A stretch of 64,000 nucleotides of DNA from Novosphingobium barchaimii LL02. GTDB taxonomy: Bacteria; Pseudomonadota; Alphaproteobacteria; Sphingomonadales; Sphingomonadaceae. How positions within the stretch are numbered: position 1 is the stretch's first letter; the number at the start of each line of letters is the position of its first letter. The notes beneath the pieces were generated by a model. It was not told where the DNA came from. It saw only the letters and a list, made by a program, of their open reading frames with translations, and did no database searches. The position numbers and the translations under genes are program-made. The stretch spans positions 62,001-126,000 of the forward strand of contig NZ_KQ130459.1 of NCBI RefSeq assembly GCF_001046635.1, in the 5' to 3' direction. Positions 25,789-33,490 of the stretch are shown piece after piece.

Positions 25789-26808
25789 ATGCCTAAGAAC
25801 TGGCGAACCCGACTAGGGTCGATTCTTGGACCCAATGCCTCGGAAGACAATGATTTCGGTGCGGAATATGCAGTCGAACGTGCAGCCTCGGCGGAATTGC
25901 CAAAGGCGACGGAAGCAGGAGCATTCCAGTCCGTCGAACCGGTACTCATCGTCGACGACGATGCCGACTGGGGCAAGGAATGCGCTTTCAGCCTGCGCCA
26001 GATGGGCTACGAGCCCTTCGTGGCGACCAGCGCCGACGAGGCGCTGGCCCTGTTTGTCGACCACGACATCTCCATCGCCATCGTCGATTACAACCTGCCC
26101 GGGCTCGATGGCATCACCCTGATCCAGGAAATGGCGCAGCAGGCCGAGGCGGAGGGGCGCCAGCTGCGCTTCATCATGGCCACCGGCTATGCGACAAAGG
26201 ACGTCGCGATCGACGCGATGCGGGCCTCGGCGATCGACTTTCTGGAAAAGCCGATCAGCCAGTCCGACCTGCGCCGCGCGCTGCAGCGTATTCGCGGGCT
26301 GGCGCCCGCACCGGGCGCGCGCAAAGTTCTGATCGACAAGATTTCCAATCTCAGCACCGAACTGCAGCGCCTTGCCCATTTGATGGACGAGCCGGGTCGC
26401 TCCTCGGCGCCGGCGGAGGCGCCGGTGCCATCCGTTTCCTCGCCGCTGCCGGGCGGACCGGTCACGCCGGAGCAGTTGACCGTGTTCATCCGCGATCAGC
26501 TCCGCCGGGAAACCAAGCGGCGCGCGATCGGCGGCGGAGAACTGTTCGGCGACCCGGCCTGGGCGATGATGCTGGACCTGTTGCTGGCGAAGATCGAAAA
26601 GCGTCAGGTTTCGGTATCGAGCGCCTGCATCGCGTCGGGCGCGCCGATGAGCACCGCGCTGAGGCTGGTGCGCCGCCTTGTCGACGAAGAGGTGCTGTGC
26701 CGCCTGCCCGACGAACACGATCGGCGGCGCCATTTCCTGGCGATCAATCCCAAATGCGAGAAGCCGCTGGTGGATTACCTCACGGAGCAGGTACGCCAGC
26801 GCGGCTGA
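25789..26808 (+). CDS. Response regulator with receiver and winged-helix-like C-terminal domain
   Basis: 339 residues. A 45-residue variable start precedes a full receiver (about 48-170): VLIVDDDADWG, phosphoacceptor in IAIVDYNLPGLDG, MATGYATKD, and LEKPIS. A Pro/Ser-rich linker (about 195-225) leads to a C-terminal domain with SVSSACIASGAPMSTALRLVRRLVDEEVLCRLPDEHDRRRHFLA, which looks like a winged helix of MarR type. No kinase is adjacent; the soluble kinase at 12874 is a candidate partner. As the last gene of the pilus locus it may regulate it. Confidence 0.85.
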   Translation: MPKNWRTRLGSILGPNASEDNDFGAEYAVERAASAELPKATEAGAFQSVEPVLIVDDDADWGKECAFSLRQMGYEPFVATSADEALALFVDHDISIAIVDYNLPGLDGITLIQEMAQQAEAEGRQLRFIMATGYATKDVAIDAMRASAIDFLEKPISQSDLRRALQRIRGLAPAPGARKVLIDKISNLSTELQRLAHLMDEPGRSSAPAEAPVPSVSSPLPGGPVTPEQLTVFIRDQLRRETKRRAIGGGELFGDPAWAMMLDLLLAKIEKRQVSVSSACIASGAPMSTALRLVRRLVDEEVLCRLPDEHDRRRHFLAINPKCEKPLVDYLTEQVRQRG

Positions 26809-26835
26809 TGCCGGCTCTCGGCGGGATGCTCGCAG

Positions 26836-26987
26836 ATCGTTTGAAAAATGCGCAGAAGAGCGCATTTTGAAGGCGGCACCAGCCCACTCGCCCACCCGGC
26901 CACCCAACGGCAGTATTCTATGGGTGGCCGGGTGGGGGAGTGGGCTGGTGCGGCAAAATGGGCAAAGCCCATTCTCAAACGGTCTCT
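26836..26987. repeat. Interspersed palindromic repeat, copy 1, with internal 31-bp hairpin
   Basis: The left part (26837-26886) matches the reverse complement of the repeat at 37 kb. The right end (26967-26987) is identical over 21 bases to the other end of that repeat. Between them sits a hairpin of two 31-base arms (26876-26906 and 26921-26951, one mismatch, 14-base loop). Each outer part also folds alone (AATGCGC/GCGCATT and AATGGGC/GCCCATT). It lies just after the response regulator and should act as a strong terminator. Confidence 0.8.
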
Positions 26988-27043
26988 CGGGCGTCGTTGA
27001 GTTTACGCCCGAGTGTTACGCGGTTGTTCCAGCGTTATCTCAC

Positions 27044-27110
27044 CCCCCTGGCGACGCCGTGAAGCATGACGGACACAGCGTCCGTCATGCTTCTGCTGGC
27101 AGTCAGGGGG
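27044..27110. terminator. Long hairpin between the response regulator and SDR genes
   Basis: GAAGCATGACGGAC (27061-27074) and GTCCGTCATGCTTC (27080-27093) are perfectly complementary around a 5-base loop. CCCCCTG (27044-27050) and CAGGGGG (27104-27110) form an outer stem. No T tract on either side. It sits 13 bases from the end of the SDR gene and probably separates the convergent transcripts. Confidence 0.6.
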
Positions 27111-27122
27111 CGATCATGCCCG

Positions 27123-27920
27123 TCATGCGATGGTTGGGATGATGCCGCCTTCAACTCGAACCGAAGCGCCGTTGGTGACAGCGCCGAGCGGGCTGGCGAG
27201 CAGGGCCACCTGTGCGGCGATCTCGTCTGCTTCGATCAGGCGGCGGATCAGCGAAAGCGGGCGCAGCTTGGTGAAGAACTCCTTCTCGCGCTCGGCCTCG
27301 GGGGCGTCCTTGTTTTCGACGACCGAGCGGATGAATTCGACAATCCCTTCCGAGCGGGTCGGGCCGGGCAGGACCGAGTTCACCGTCACCCCGGTGCCGC
27401 GCGTCTGCTCGGCAAGGCCGCGGGCGATCGCGAGCTGGGCGGTCTTGGTCATGCCGTAGTGGATCATCTCGCCGGGGATCACGAGCCCGCTTTCGCTGGC
27501 GATGAAGATCACGCGGCCCCAGTCCCTGGCGAGCATCCGGGGGAAGTAGTGGCGGGCCAGGCGCGCGCCGCTGACGACGTTGACCTCGAAAAAGCGGTGC
27601 CAGTCCTCGTCGGAAATCTCGGTGAAGGGCTTGGCCTCGTAAATGCCCAGGTTATTGACCAGAATGTCGACATCCGGAACCGCCGCGATCAGCGCAGCGG
27701 CGCCTTCGGCCGTCGCGGGATCGGCAAGGACGGCGCGCACCTTGCCGCCTTGCGCAGCCTTGGCAGCGACCTTGACGGCGGCTTCGTCGAGCTTGTGCCG
27801 GTTACGGCCCGAAATGACCACGTCGACGCCTTCGCCAACAAGGCGCTCGGCGATGGCAAGGCCGATGCCGGCGGTCGATCCGGTAACGAGAGCGGTCTTG
27901 CCGGTGAGTTTCAAATCCAT
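27123..27920 (-). CDS. Short-chain dehydrogenase/reductase
   Basis: 265 residues, classical SDR. Cofactor loop TGSTAGIGLA, NNLG in ILVNNLGIYE, catalytic Ser in IASESG and Tyr/Lys in YGMTKTAQ. Arg in VISGRNRHK after strand beta-2 suggests NADP(H). The start MDLKLTGKTALVTG is preferred over an upstream extension without family similarity. It is divergent from a LysR regulator, a common arrangement in which the regulator controls the SDR gene. Substrate unknown. Confidence 0.9.
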   Translation of the reverse strand: MDLKLTGKTALVTGSTAGIGLAIAERLVGEGVDVVISGRNRHKLDEAAVKVAAKAAQGGKVRAVLADPATAEGAAALIAAVPDVDILVNNLGIYEAKPFTEISDEDWHRFFEVNVVSGARLARHYFPRMLARDWGRVIFIASESGLVIPGEMIHYGMTKTAQLAIARGLAEQTRGTGVTVNSVLPGPTRSEGIVEFIRSVVENKDAPEAEREKEFFTKLRPLSLIRRLIEADEIAAQVALLASPLGAVTNGASVRVEGGIIPTIA

Positions 27921-28002
27921 GAGATAAAGTCCTTCACGATGTTGCCCGCGAATGTAGGACGCAGTGGTATTGATGAACAGCCAGCGCGAGGGCATCTTAG
28001 AA

Positions 28003-28017
28003 GTGATTCAAAATCAC
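28003..28017. promoter_or_regulatory. Candidate LysR operator (T-N11-A palindrome)
   Basis: GTGATT-CAA-AATCAC is a 15-base palindrome in the divergent region, with the T-N11-A spacing of LysR-type boxes (T at 28004, A at 28016). It is 14 bases before the lysR ATG, suiting autorepression and activation of the SDR gene. Confidence 0.55.
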
Positions 28018-28031
28018 GGATGCGACGATAT

Positions 28032-28970
28032 ATGGATAACCGCTTCGGTGAAATGCAGATCTTCCTCGCCGTCGCGCAAAGCGGCAGCTTTGCCGGTGCG
28101 GCCCGGGCGCTGCGGCTTACCCCGTCGGCGGTCAGCCGCGCCATCGCCCGGCTGGAGGCGCGGCTGGGGGCGCAGTTGGTGTCTCGCACCACGCGGGCGC
28201 TGGCGCTGACGGCGGAAGGCGAACTCTACCGCGAGCGCGTGGCCGGGCTCGTCGCCGAGATCGACGAAGTGGAGCGCGGCTTCGCGCGCGCTGACGAAGC
28301 GCCCCGGGGGCCTTTGCGGATCAACGCTTCGGTGCCGTTCGGAACCCAGTGCCTGCTGCCGATCCTGCCGCTATTCCAGGCGCTTCACCCCGGCGTGACG
28401 CTGGATTTGGCGCTGTCGGACACGCTGGTCGATCTGGTGGAGGAGCGGGCGGATATCGCCATCCGCATAGGTCCGCTACGCGATACCGGGCTCAAGGCGA
28501 AGAAGCTGGGGCGCAGCGCGATGGCCGTGGTCGCCAGCCCTGCCTATCTGCGGGAACGAGGCGAGCCCGTCCATCCGCGTGAACTGGCGCAGCACGCATG
28601 TCTGCGCTTCAGCTTCCGCCGTTCGGTAGACACATGGCCGTTCCTCGTCGAAGGAACGCTTGTTCACCGGCCGATAGACGGCGTGTTCATGGGCAATTCG
28701 GGCGAAGTGGTGCGGATGATGGCGGCAGCCGGCGGCGGTATTGCCCGGCTGGGCCGGTTCCACGTTGCCGCCGATCTTGCTTCGGGCCGGTTGGTCGAGA
28801 TCCTGCGCGACTGCAATCCGGGCGACCACGAGGACATCCACGCGCTTTATGCGGGGCACCAGCGGCTGGCATCGCGGATCAGGGCGTTTCTGGACTTTCT
28901 TGACGCGCACCTGAGGCTACCGGGCGCGCCGCCGAAGATCAGCGAGCGGGCCGGTCCGCGCGCCAGTTGA
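28032..28970 (+). CDS. LysR-family transcriptional regulator
   Basis: 312 residues. The helix-turn-helix is at about 5-64 (FLAVAQSGSFAGAARALRLTPSAVSRAIARLEARLG) and the effector domain follows (RINASVPFGTQCLLPILPLF, DIAIRIGPLRDTGLKAKKLG). MDNRFGEMQ is the usual opening of this subfamily; an ATG four codons upstream is possible. It is divergent from the SDR gene across a palindromic candidate operator. The 3' end overlaps the convergent DUF3325 gene by 32 bases. Confidence 0.9.
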   Translation: MDNRFGEMQIFLAVAQSGSFAGAARALRLTPSAVSRAIARLEARLGAQLVSRTTRALALTAEGELYRERVAGLVAEIDEVERGFARADEAPRGPLRINASVPFGTQCLLPILPLFQALHPGVTLDLALSDTLVDLVEERADIAIRIGPLRDTGLKAKKLGRSAMAVVASPAYLRERGEPVHPRELAQHACLRFSFRRSVDTWPFLVEGTLVHRPIDGVFMGNSGEVVRMMAAAGGGIARLGRFHVAADLASGRLVEILRDCNPGDHEDIHALYAGHQRLASRIRAFLDFLDAHLRLPGAPPKISERAGPRAS

Positions 28971-29220
28971 TGATGGCGATGGCCAGCCATGCCCCCATGC
29001 TGACTTCGCCGATCCAGACGATCGTGCCCAGCGCCGGGCCGAGCATCCAGCCTTCCAGCGCCCAGCAGAGCGCGATGAGCAGCCAGCCGGCGATCCGGGC
29101 AAGCCTGGCACGGGCCTCGGGCACGGTGCGGCCGACAAGGTCGCGCTGATGGCGCTTCATCGACAGCGCAAGCATCAGGAACGCCGCGCAGGCCAGCGCT
29201 ATGGCAAGGGTGTGGATCAC
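28939..29220 (-). CDS. DUF3325-type small membrane protein
   Basis: 93 residues with three hydrophobic helices (LAIALACAAFLMLALSM, IAGWLLIALCWALEGWML, IGEVSMGAWLAIAI). The loop KRHQRDLVGR fits DUF3325, usually found beside PepSY-type proteins in siderophore-uptake loci. The start is GTG at 29220, overlapping the PepSY stop as GTGA; no ATG is available in the right place. Third gene of a coupled three-gene operon. Confidence 0.78.
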   Translation of the reverse strand: MIHTLAIALACAAFLMLALSMKRHQRDLVGRTVPEARARLARIAGWLLIALCWALEGWMLGPALGTIVWIGEVSMGAWLAIAIINWRADRPAR

Positions 29221-30779
29221 TGGCTCACCGCCTTGCGCGAAGTCCGGCGGAGCGGGGCCGCCGCCTTTTTCGCCCGGTGCTGCGCCACTTTGCCAGCCGC
29301 GTGCAGGAAGCAGGCCGCCAGCGCGATCATCACCAGATCGAACGCTATGAACAGCCAGTCGCCATTGGTGATACTGGCGGCGAACCCGCGCGAAGTGGTC
29401 AGAGCATTGACTACCGGCACCGCCGCAAAGCAGGCCCCGGCGAGGGCCAGCGTCTCGGTCCATGCCCGTCCGGCGGGGCGCACCATGCCCCACAGGCCCA
29501 CGGCGAGCCAGGCGAGGAACAGGCTGTCGATCTCGCGGTCTGGCCGCTGGGCAAGATCTGCGGGAAGCAGGCGATTGGCGAGGAAATAGACGGCGATGCC
29601 GGTGGCAAGGCCGGGGATCGCAGCGATGTTCAGCCGTTCAACAAGACGGAAGCCGAAGTGCGGCCGCGCCGGATCGGGGAGGCGGGCGCGGCGTTTGACG
29701 GTCCAGAGCACCAGTCCGCTGCCGACCATGACGGTGCCGCCGATGCCGCTCAGGAAATACAGCCAGCGCAGGCCCCACTGGGCGAAGCGCCCCGTGTGCA
29801 GGCCGATCATCACGCTTTCCGTCGCCAGCGCCGCGCCGCTGGCGGTGTGAGCGGCCAGATCCTTGCCGGTGGCGCCTGCGAAGGCGGCCGTCTCTCCGCG
29901 CGCGGCAATGGCAGCGCCGGGCGACCGGGTGAACAGGACGCGGGCCGTCGCATCGCCGGGGTTCGTCACGCTGATATAACCCACCTGTTTGCCGCCCCAT
30001 CCGGCAGAGGCCGCGCGCATCAGCGGCGCAAGATCGACGAGCGGCTGGGCCCTGCCGCTGCGTTCGGCCGCCGGTTCGCGGCCGAAAACCTGCTCCTGAA
30101 ATACCGACGGCGAGGCATAGTTCGCGGCGATGCCCCAGGGCATGTACATCGAGGCCAGCGTGACCAATCCGGTAAAGGTGATCATCAGGTGGAAAGGCAG
30201 TGCGATCACGGCGGTCACATTATGCGCGTCCAGCCAGCTTCTCTGCCCCTTGCCGAAGCGTAGCATGAAAAAATCGGCGAAGATCTTCTTGTGGGTGACG
30301 ATGCCCGAAAGGATCGCCGTAAGCATGAACATCGCCGCGATACCCACGAGGTAGCGCGCCCACAGCACCGGCATATAGTGAAGGTCGAAATGGAAGCGGT
30401 AGAGGAAGAAGCCGCCGCTGGTTTCGCGCACGGTGATCGCGCGGCCTGCCTGGTCCAGCACAGCGGAGGTTTCGCCGCGTTTACCGCGTGTCCCGTCGCC
30501 GGGTTGCCAGTAAACCTGGGTGGTGGCGCTGCGGCCGTTCGGCAGGGTGATATACCAACTGATCGCATCGGGGGCGACTTTGTTCAAGTATCTCACAGCG
30601 CCTTGGGCGGACGCTTCAGGATCGGCGCTGCCGGTTACTTCCGGCTGCATCCAGCGGGTGATCTCGTCCTGGAAATAGGCTGCGGTGCCGGTGGCGAACA
30701 TCGCGAAGAGCAACCAGCCAAGCAGCAGCCCGCTCCACGTGTGGAACAGCGCCATGGATTGACGCAGGCTGTCCTTCAC
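29217..30779 (-). CDS. PepSY-associated membrane protein (iron-regulated membrane protein family)
   Basis: 520 residues. Membrane segments are near the N-terminus (WSGLLLGWLLFAMFATGTAAYF), around 165-190 (YLVGIAAMFMLTAILSGIVT), 215-240 (VIALPFHLMITFTGLV) and at least three near the C-terminus. Periplasmic loops carry the PepSY-like regions. Histidines in the membrane segments (HTWSG, DLHYM, HKKIF, DAHNV, PFHLM) suggest haem or metal handling; some relatives reduce siderophore-bound iron. The GTG start overlaps the DUF3649 stop (GTGA). This suggests a role in iron release after siderophore uptake. Confidence 0.85.
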   Translation of the reverse strand: MKDSLRQSMALFHTWSGLLLGWLLFAMFATGTAAYFQDEITRWMQPEVTGSADPEASAQGAVRYLNKVAPDAISWYITLPNGRSATTQVYWQPGDGTRGKRGETSAVLDQAGRAITVRETSGGFFLYRFHFDLHYMPVLWARYLVGIAAMFMLTAILSGIVTHKKIFADFFMLRFGKGQRSWLDAHNVTAVIALPFHLMITFTGLVTLASMYMPWGIAANYASPSVFQEQVFGREPAAERSGRAQPLVDLAPLMRAASAGWGGKQVGYISVTNPGDATARVLFTRSPGAAIAARGETAAFAGATGKDLAAHTASGAALATESVMIGLHTGRFAQWGLRWLYFLSGIGGTVMVGSGLVLWTVKRRARLPDPARPHFGFRLVERLNIAAIPGLATGIAVYFLANRLLPADLAQRPDREIDSLFLAWLAVGLWGMVRPAGRAWTETLALAGACFAAVPVVNALTTSRGFAASITNGDWLFIAFDLVMIALAACFLHAAGKVAQHRAKKAAAPLRRTSRKAVSQ

Positions 30780-31204
30780 AGTCGTCCTCCCGATGTCAGG
30801 GAAAGCCACAGGCCTGCGCCCAGGACGGCGCCCGAACCGATCATCCAGAGCCACAGCTTAAGGGCCGATCTCACGCCGAACGCCACAAGCGCCAGCACCG
30901 AGAACATCACGAAGGAGGCCAGCATCGCCGCCACGCTGGCATTGGCCGGATCGACGCCCAGCCCGCGCCACAGCAGGCGGGCGAGGGTCGCGGTCGCGAG
31001 GGACGTCAGCAGATAGTTGGCCGGGATCGCCGCGAGCAACCGCGCTGCCACGTCTGTCCGGCCGGCCGGAATTCGTCCCACACCCTGCGCTTTTCCTGCC
31101 ATCGCCGCTATGCCGACCAGGACCGGCGGCGCGGCGATGATGCGCGTGGGCGCAATTGGGTGCGGGGTAGCAGGCGCAACGGCATCTCGTTTTCTGACGG
31201 GCAT
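30776..31204 (-). CDS. DUF3649-type small membrane protein
   Basis: 142 residues with a basic N-terminal extension and three hydrophobic segments in the second half (ANYLLTSLATATLARLLW, VAAMLASFVMFSVLALVAF, LWLWMIGSGAVLGAGLWL). DUF3649 proteins precede PepSY and DUF3325 genes in siderophore loci, as here. The first 50 residues are unlike the family core, and a start further in is possible. It heads the operon; the promoter lies upstream of 31204. Confidence 0.72.
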   Translation of the reverse strand: MPVRKRDAVAPATPHPIAPTRIIAAPPVLVGIAAMAGKAQGVGRIPAGRTDVAARLLAAIPANYLLTSLATATLARLLWRGLGVDPANASVAAMLASFVMFSVLALVAFGVRSALKLWLWMIGSGAVLGAGLWLSLTSGGRL

Positions 31205-31703
31205 CGCACGCTATTGCGAGGCACTCTCAATTATTGTCGCTAAGGCGCGCGTCGGTGGTTGTCAATGATCGGCGTGGCTTGTGCAGGGGCGGGTAGGTCC
31301 CCGCCATGGGCTGTTTGCCGGAAATCAGGGCTCTTTGAATGCGCGGGAGGCGGAATCCGCCCGCAGCGTTCCGAATAGCAGGGCATCTTATGTGCGCGGC
31401 TTATAATACGGATTACATCACGATCTCATGCGCTGCGATTGCCGTGCGGCTGATGCAATAACTCCCTATTTTCCTCGTTTACACGGCAACTTGGTGAACA
31501 GCCATCCTGGCGCACGTCCGCCGCGTCATCGCGGTCCCGGTGAGGTCACGGCGCTGCTTTGATCTGGGTTGGGCGAATCAGGTCCTGTGCGAATAGGCGT
31601 AGCAAGCAGCGAAGCGAGGCGAGAAGGCCGGATTTTCTCGCGGTATGCCTCATGCAGCGCGACCGGCGGCACCCTTGTGCAAAATGGCGGCCATTTACGA
31701 TTG

Positions 31704-31722
31704 AATGAAAACGTCACTCATT
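31704..31722. promoter_or_regulatory. 19-bp dyad motif, copy 1
   Basis: AATGAAAACGTCACTCATT, with 5-base inverted ends AATGA/TCATT. Repeated 119 bp downstream with one change. Candidate binding site for a dimeric regulator. Confidence 0.5.
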
Positions 31723-31822
31723 TGTGTTCATATAAAAAATCTCGTGAAATGATAGCGTTGAGGTCTTTCTATATGGGGGGTCGCGATGGCTGGCTTGCAA
31801 TCGCCTGCGAATCGGTCATTGT

Positions 31823-31841
31823 AATGAAAACGACACTCATT
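31823..31841. promoter_or_regulatory. 19-bp dyad motif, copy 2
   Basis: AATGAAAACGACACTCATT, identical to copy 1 except at one central base. It ends 21 bases before the ATG of the signal-peptide stub, so it could overlap that gene's promoter. Confidence 0.5.
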
Positions 31842-31862
31842 CGGGCGTTCAAGGGGTTCACA

Positions 31863-31928
31863 ATGGTCTCGAAGCGTTTTGCCCTCATGGCTGGCGGCTC
31901 CAGTCTCGCGATGGATACTGCACTGTGA
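31863..31928 (+). pseudogene. TonB-receptor-like signal-peptide stub
   Basis: A 21-codon frame reads MVSKRFALMAGGSSLAMDTA-L then stop. The sequence resembles the opening of TonB-dependent receptor signal peptides. AAGGGG lies six bases before the ATG, so it is likely translated. Nothing receptor-like follows in any frame. Since DUF3649-PepSY-DUF3325 operons normally sit beside a siderophore receptor, I infer the receptor was deleted. A leader peptide is the alternative. Confidence 0.45.
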
Positions 31929-32009
31929 ACGCTGCCCTGCAGCCGCCCCGCGCGATTTGAGAATGGGCGGCGCGGCATCGTTCTCCTCCCGGACGCTGCG
32001 CCGCCTTCA

Positions 32010-32047
32010 CTCCCGCCCTTCGCGAGCGCAAGCGCGAGGGGCGGGAG
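32010..32047 (+). promoter_or_regulatory. Hairpin covering the first possible amidase ribosome-binding site
   Basis: CTCCCGCCCTTCGCG (32010-32024) pairs with CGCGAGGGGCGGGAG (32033-32047), one G-T pair, 8-base loop. The right arm contains the only purine-rich site for an ATG at 32049, which would be buried; this favours the ATG at 32076. Confidence 0.5.
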
Positions 32048-32075
32048 CATGACCCTTTCATCAGGTGAGACCGCC

Positions 32076-33467
32076 ATGCCCGACGCAGATCTGCCCACCG
32101 ACCTGTTCGACCTTGCCGAAGCCATCGCCGCAGGAGACGTCAGCGCCGAGATGGCCGTCAATGCCGCCATCGCCAAGGCGCAGACGTGGGAGCATCTGGG
32201 CGCCTTCGTCGCGATCGAGGCCGAAGCGGCGCTGGAGCAGGCGCGTGACTGCGACCGTGAACGGGCGCGCGGCAGGCTTCGCGGGTCGCTTCACGGGGTG
32301 CCGCTGGCGCACAAGGACATGTTCTTCCGCGCCGGAATACCGACCGAGGCGGGTTCGCTGATCTGGCGCGGCCATCTGCCGCGCGAAACCTCGCCGCTCG
32401 TTTCGCGGCTGGAGGCAGCGGGCGCGATCACCATCGGGCGGCTGCACATGGCCGAATTCGCTATGGGCCCCACCGGGCACAACGCGCACCTGGGGCGCTG
32501 CGGCAATCCCTGGAACGCCGAGGCTATTTCGGGCGGCTCGTCGTCGGGCTCGGGGGCTGCGGTCGGCGCGCGGATCGTCACGGGGGCGCTGGGCTCGGAT
32601 ACGGGCGGATCGGTTCGCCTGCCAGCCGCGTTCTGCGGCGTGGTGGGGCTCAAGCCCACCAACGGGCTGCTGCCGGGAACCGCGATGATGCCGCTGTCGC
32701 ACACGCTCGACACCGCCGGGCCGCTGGCCACGTCGAGCCGTTCGCTGGCCCGGCTCATGACGGTTCTTACCGCGTCGGGCCACGATTACGAGGCTGGTCT
32801 TGCCGCCGGCTGCGATGGCCTCACCATCGGCGTGCCTACCCGCTATTTCACCGAAGACCTGCACCCCGAAGTCGCCGCGGCCTTCGCCGCCGCGCGCGCG
32901 GTGTTCGAACGACTGGGCGCGAAAGTGGTCGATGTCGCCATCCCCGACCATTCGGGCTACCCGGAAATAGCGGCGCGGATATGGGCGCCCGAAGCCGCCG
33001 CCTTCCACGCCCGCCACCTTGCCGAACGTCCCCGGGATTTCGGTGAACAAGTGCGCAACCGCCTGACGGCGGGCGCTGCCGTGGCGCCGCAGGACTATCT
33101 GGCGGCGCTGGGCCGGCGAAAGTCCGCGCAGTCGGATATGCTGTCCGGCCCCTTCGCCCAGGTGGACCTCCTGTTGACACCCGCCGCGCGAATGCCGGTG
33201 CCGCTGGCCGATGAAGTCGGTGCGACAGGCGGCGCGGCGATGCAGGCGATGATCGGCGAACTGTCCGCGCTGACACGCACGATCTCGATGCTGGGTTTCC
33301 CCGCGCTGGTGACGCCTATGGGCTTCGACACGCGCGGCCTGCCACTGGCGCTGCAACTGATCGGCCCTCCGAAGGCCGAACAGTATCTGCTGTGCGGAGG
33401 TTTCGCCTACGAGCAGGCGACGGACTGGCTCGGCCGTGTACCTTCCGCTTTTCCTTCTCTCCCTTAA
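32076..33467 (+). CDS. Amidase (amidase signature family)
   Basis: 463 residues. The catalytic Ser-cisSer-Lys triad is visible: Lys in [10 protein letters not shown], cis-Ser in [15 protein letters not shown] and the nucleophile in [12 protein letters not shown]. The family glycine/serine signature is complete and length is normal. It lies 23 bases before rutA and is probably in the same transcript, so its substrate may be a pyrimidine ring-opening product or another amide. The start is taken at the ATG with AGGTGA seven bases upstream; an in-frame ATG at 32049 has its site locked in a hairpin. Confidence 0.9.
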   Translation: MPDADLPTDLFDLAEAIAAGDVSAEMAVNAAIAKAQTWEHLGAFVAIEAEAALEQARDCDRERARGRLRGSLHGVPLAHKDMFFRAGIPTEAGSLIWRGHLPRETSPLVSRLEAAGAITIGRLHMAEFAMGPTGHNAHLGRCGNPWNAEAISGGSSSGSGAAVGARIVTGALGSDTGGSVRLPAAFCGVVGLKPTNGLLPGTAMMPLSHTLDTAGPLATSSRSLARLMTVLTASGHDYEAGLAAGCDGLTIGVPTRYFTEDLHPEVAAAFAAARAVFERLGAKVVDVAIPDHSGYPEIAARIWAPEAAAFHARHLAERPRDFGEQVRNRLTAGAAVAPQDYLAALGRRKSAQSDMLSGPFAQVDLLLTPAARMPVPLADEVGATGGAAMQAMIGELSALTRTISMLGFPALVTPMGFDTRGLPLALQLIGPPKAEQYLLCGGFAYEQATDWLGRVPSAFPSLP

Positions 33468-33490
33468 CCTCTCTTCCCAGGAGTAAGCCC

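Larger units (their letters stand above)
31205..32075. other. Long regulatory/remnant region between the iron-type operon and the amidase gene
   Basis: Nearly 900 bases without a full gene. It holds two copies of a 19-bp motif, a short open frame coding only for a TonB-receptor-like signal peptide, a possible fragment of the palindromic repeat (31956-31968), and a stable hairpin over the amidase start region. The part from about 31400 to 31860 is less GC-rich than the surroundings. It reads like a promoter region whose original downstream gene was lost. Confidence 0.6.

Noticed and set aside
31205-31260. Fur box before the DUF3649 gene
   Set aside because: The sequence around CAATTATTGTC has only one acceptable half; no 19-bp Fur-like palindrome could be built.
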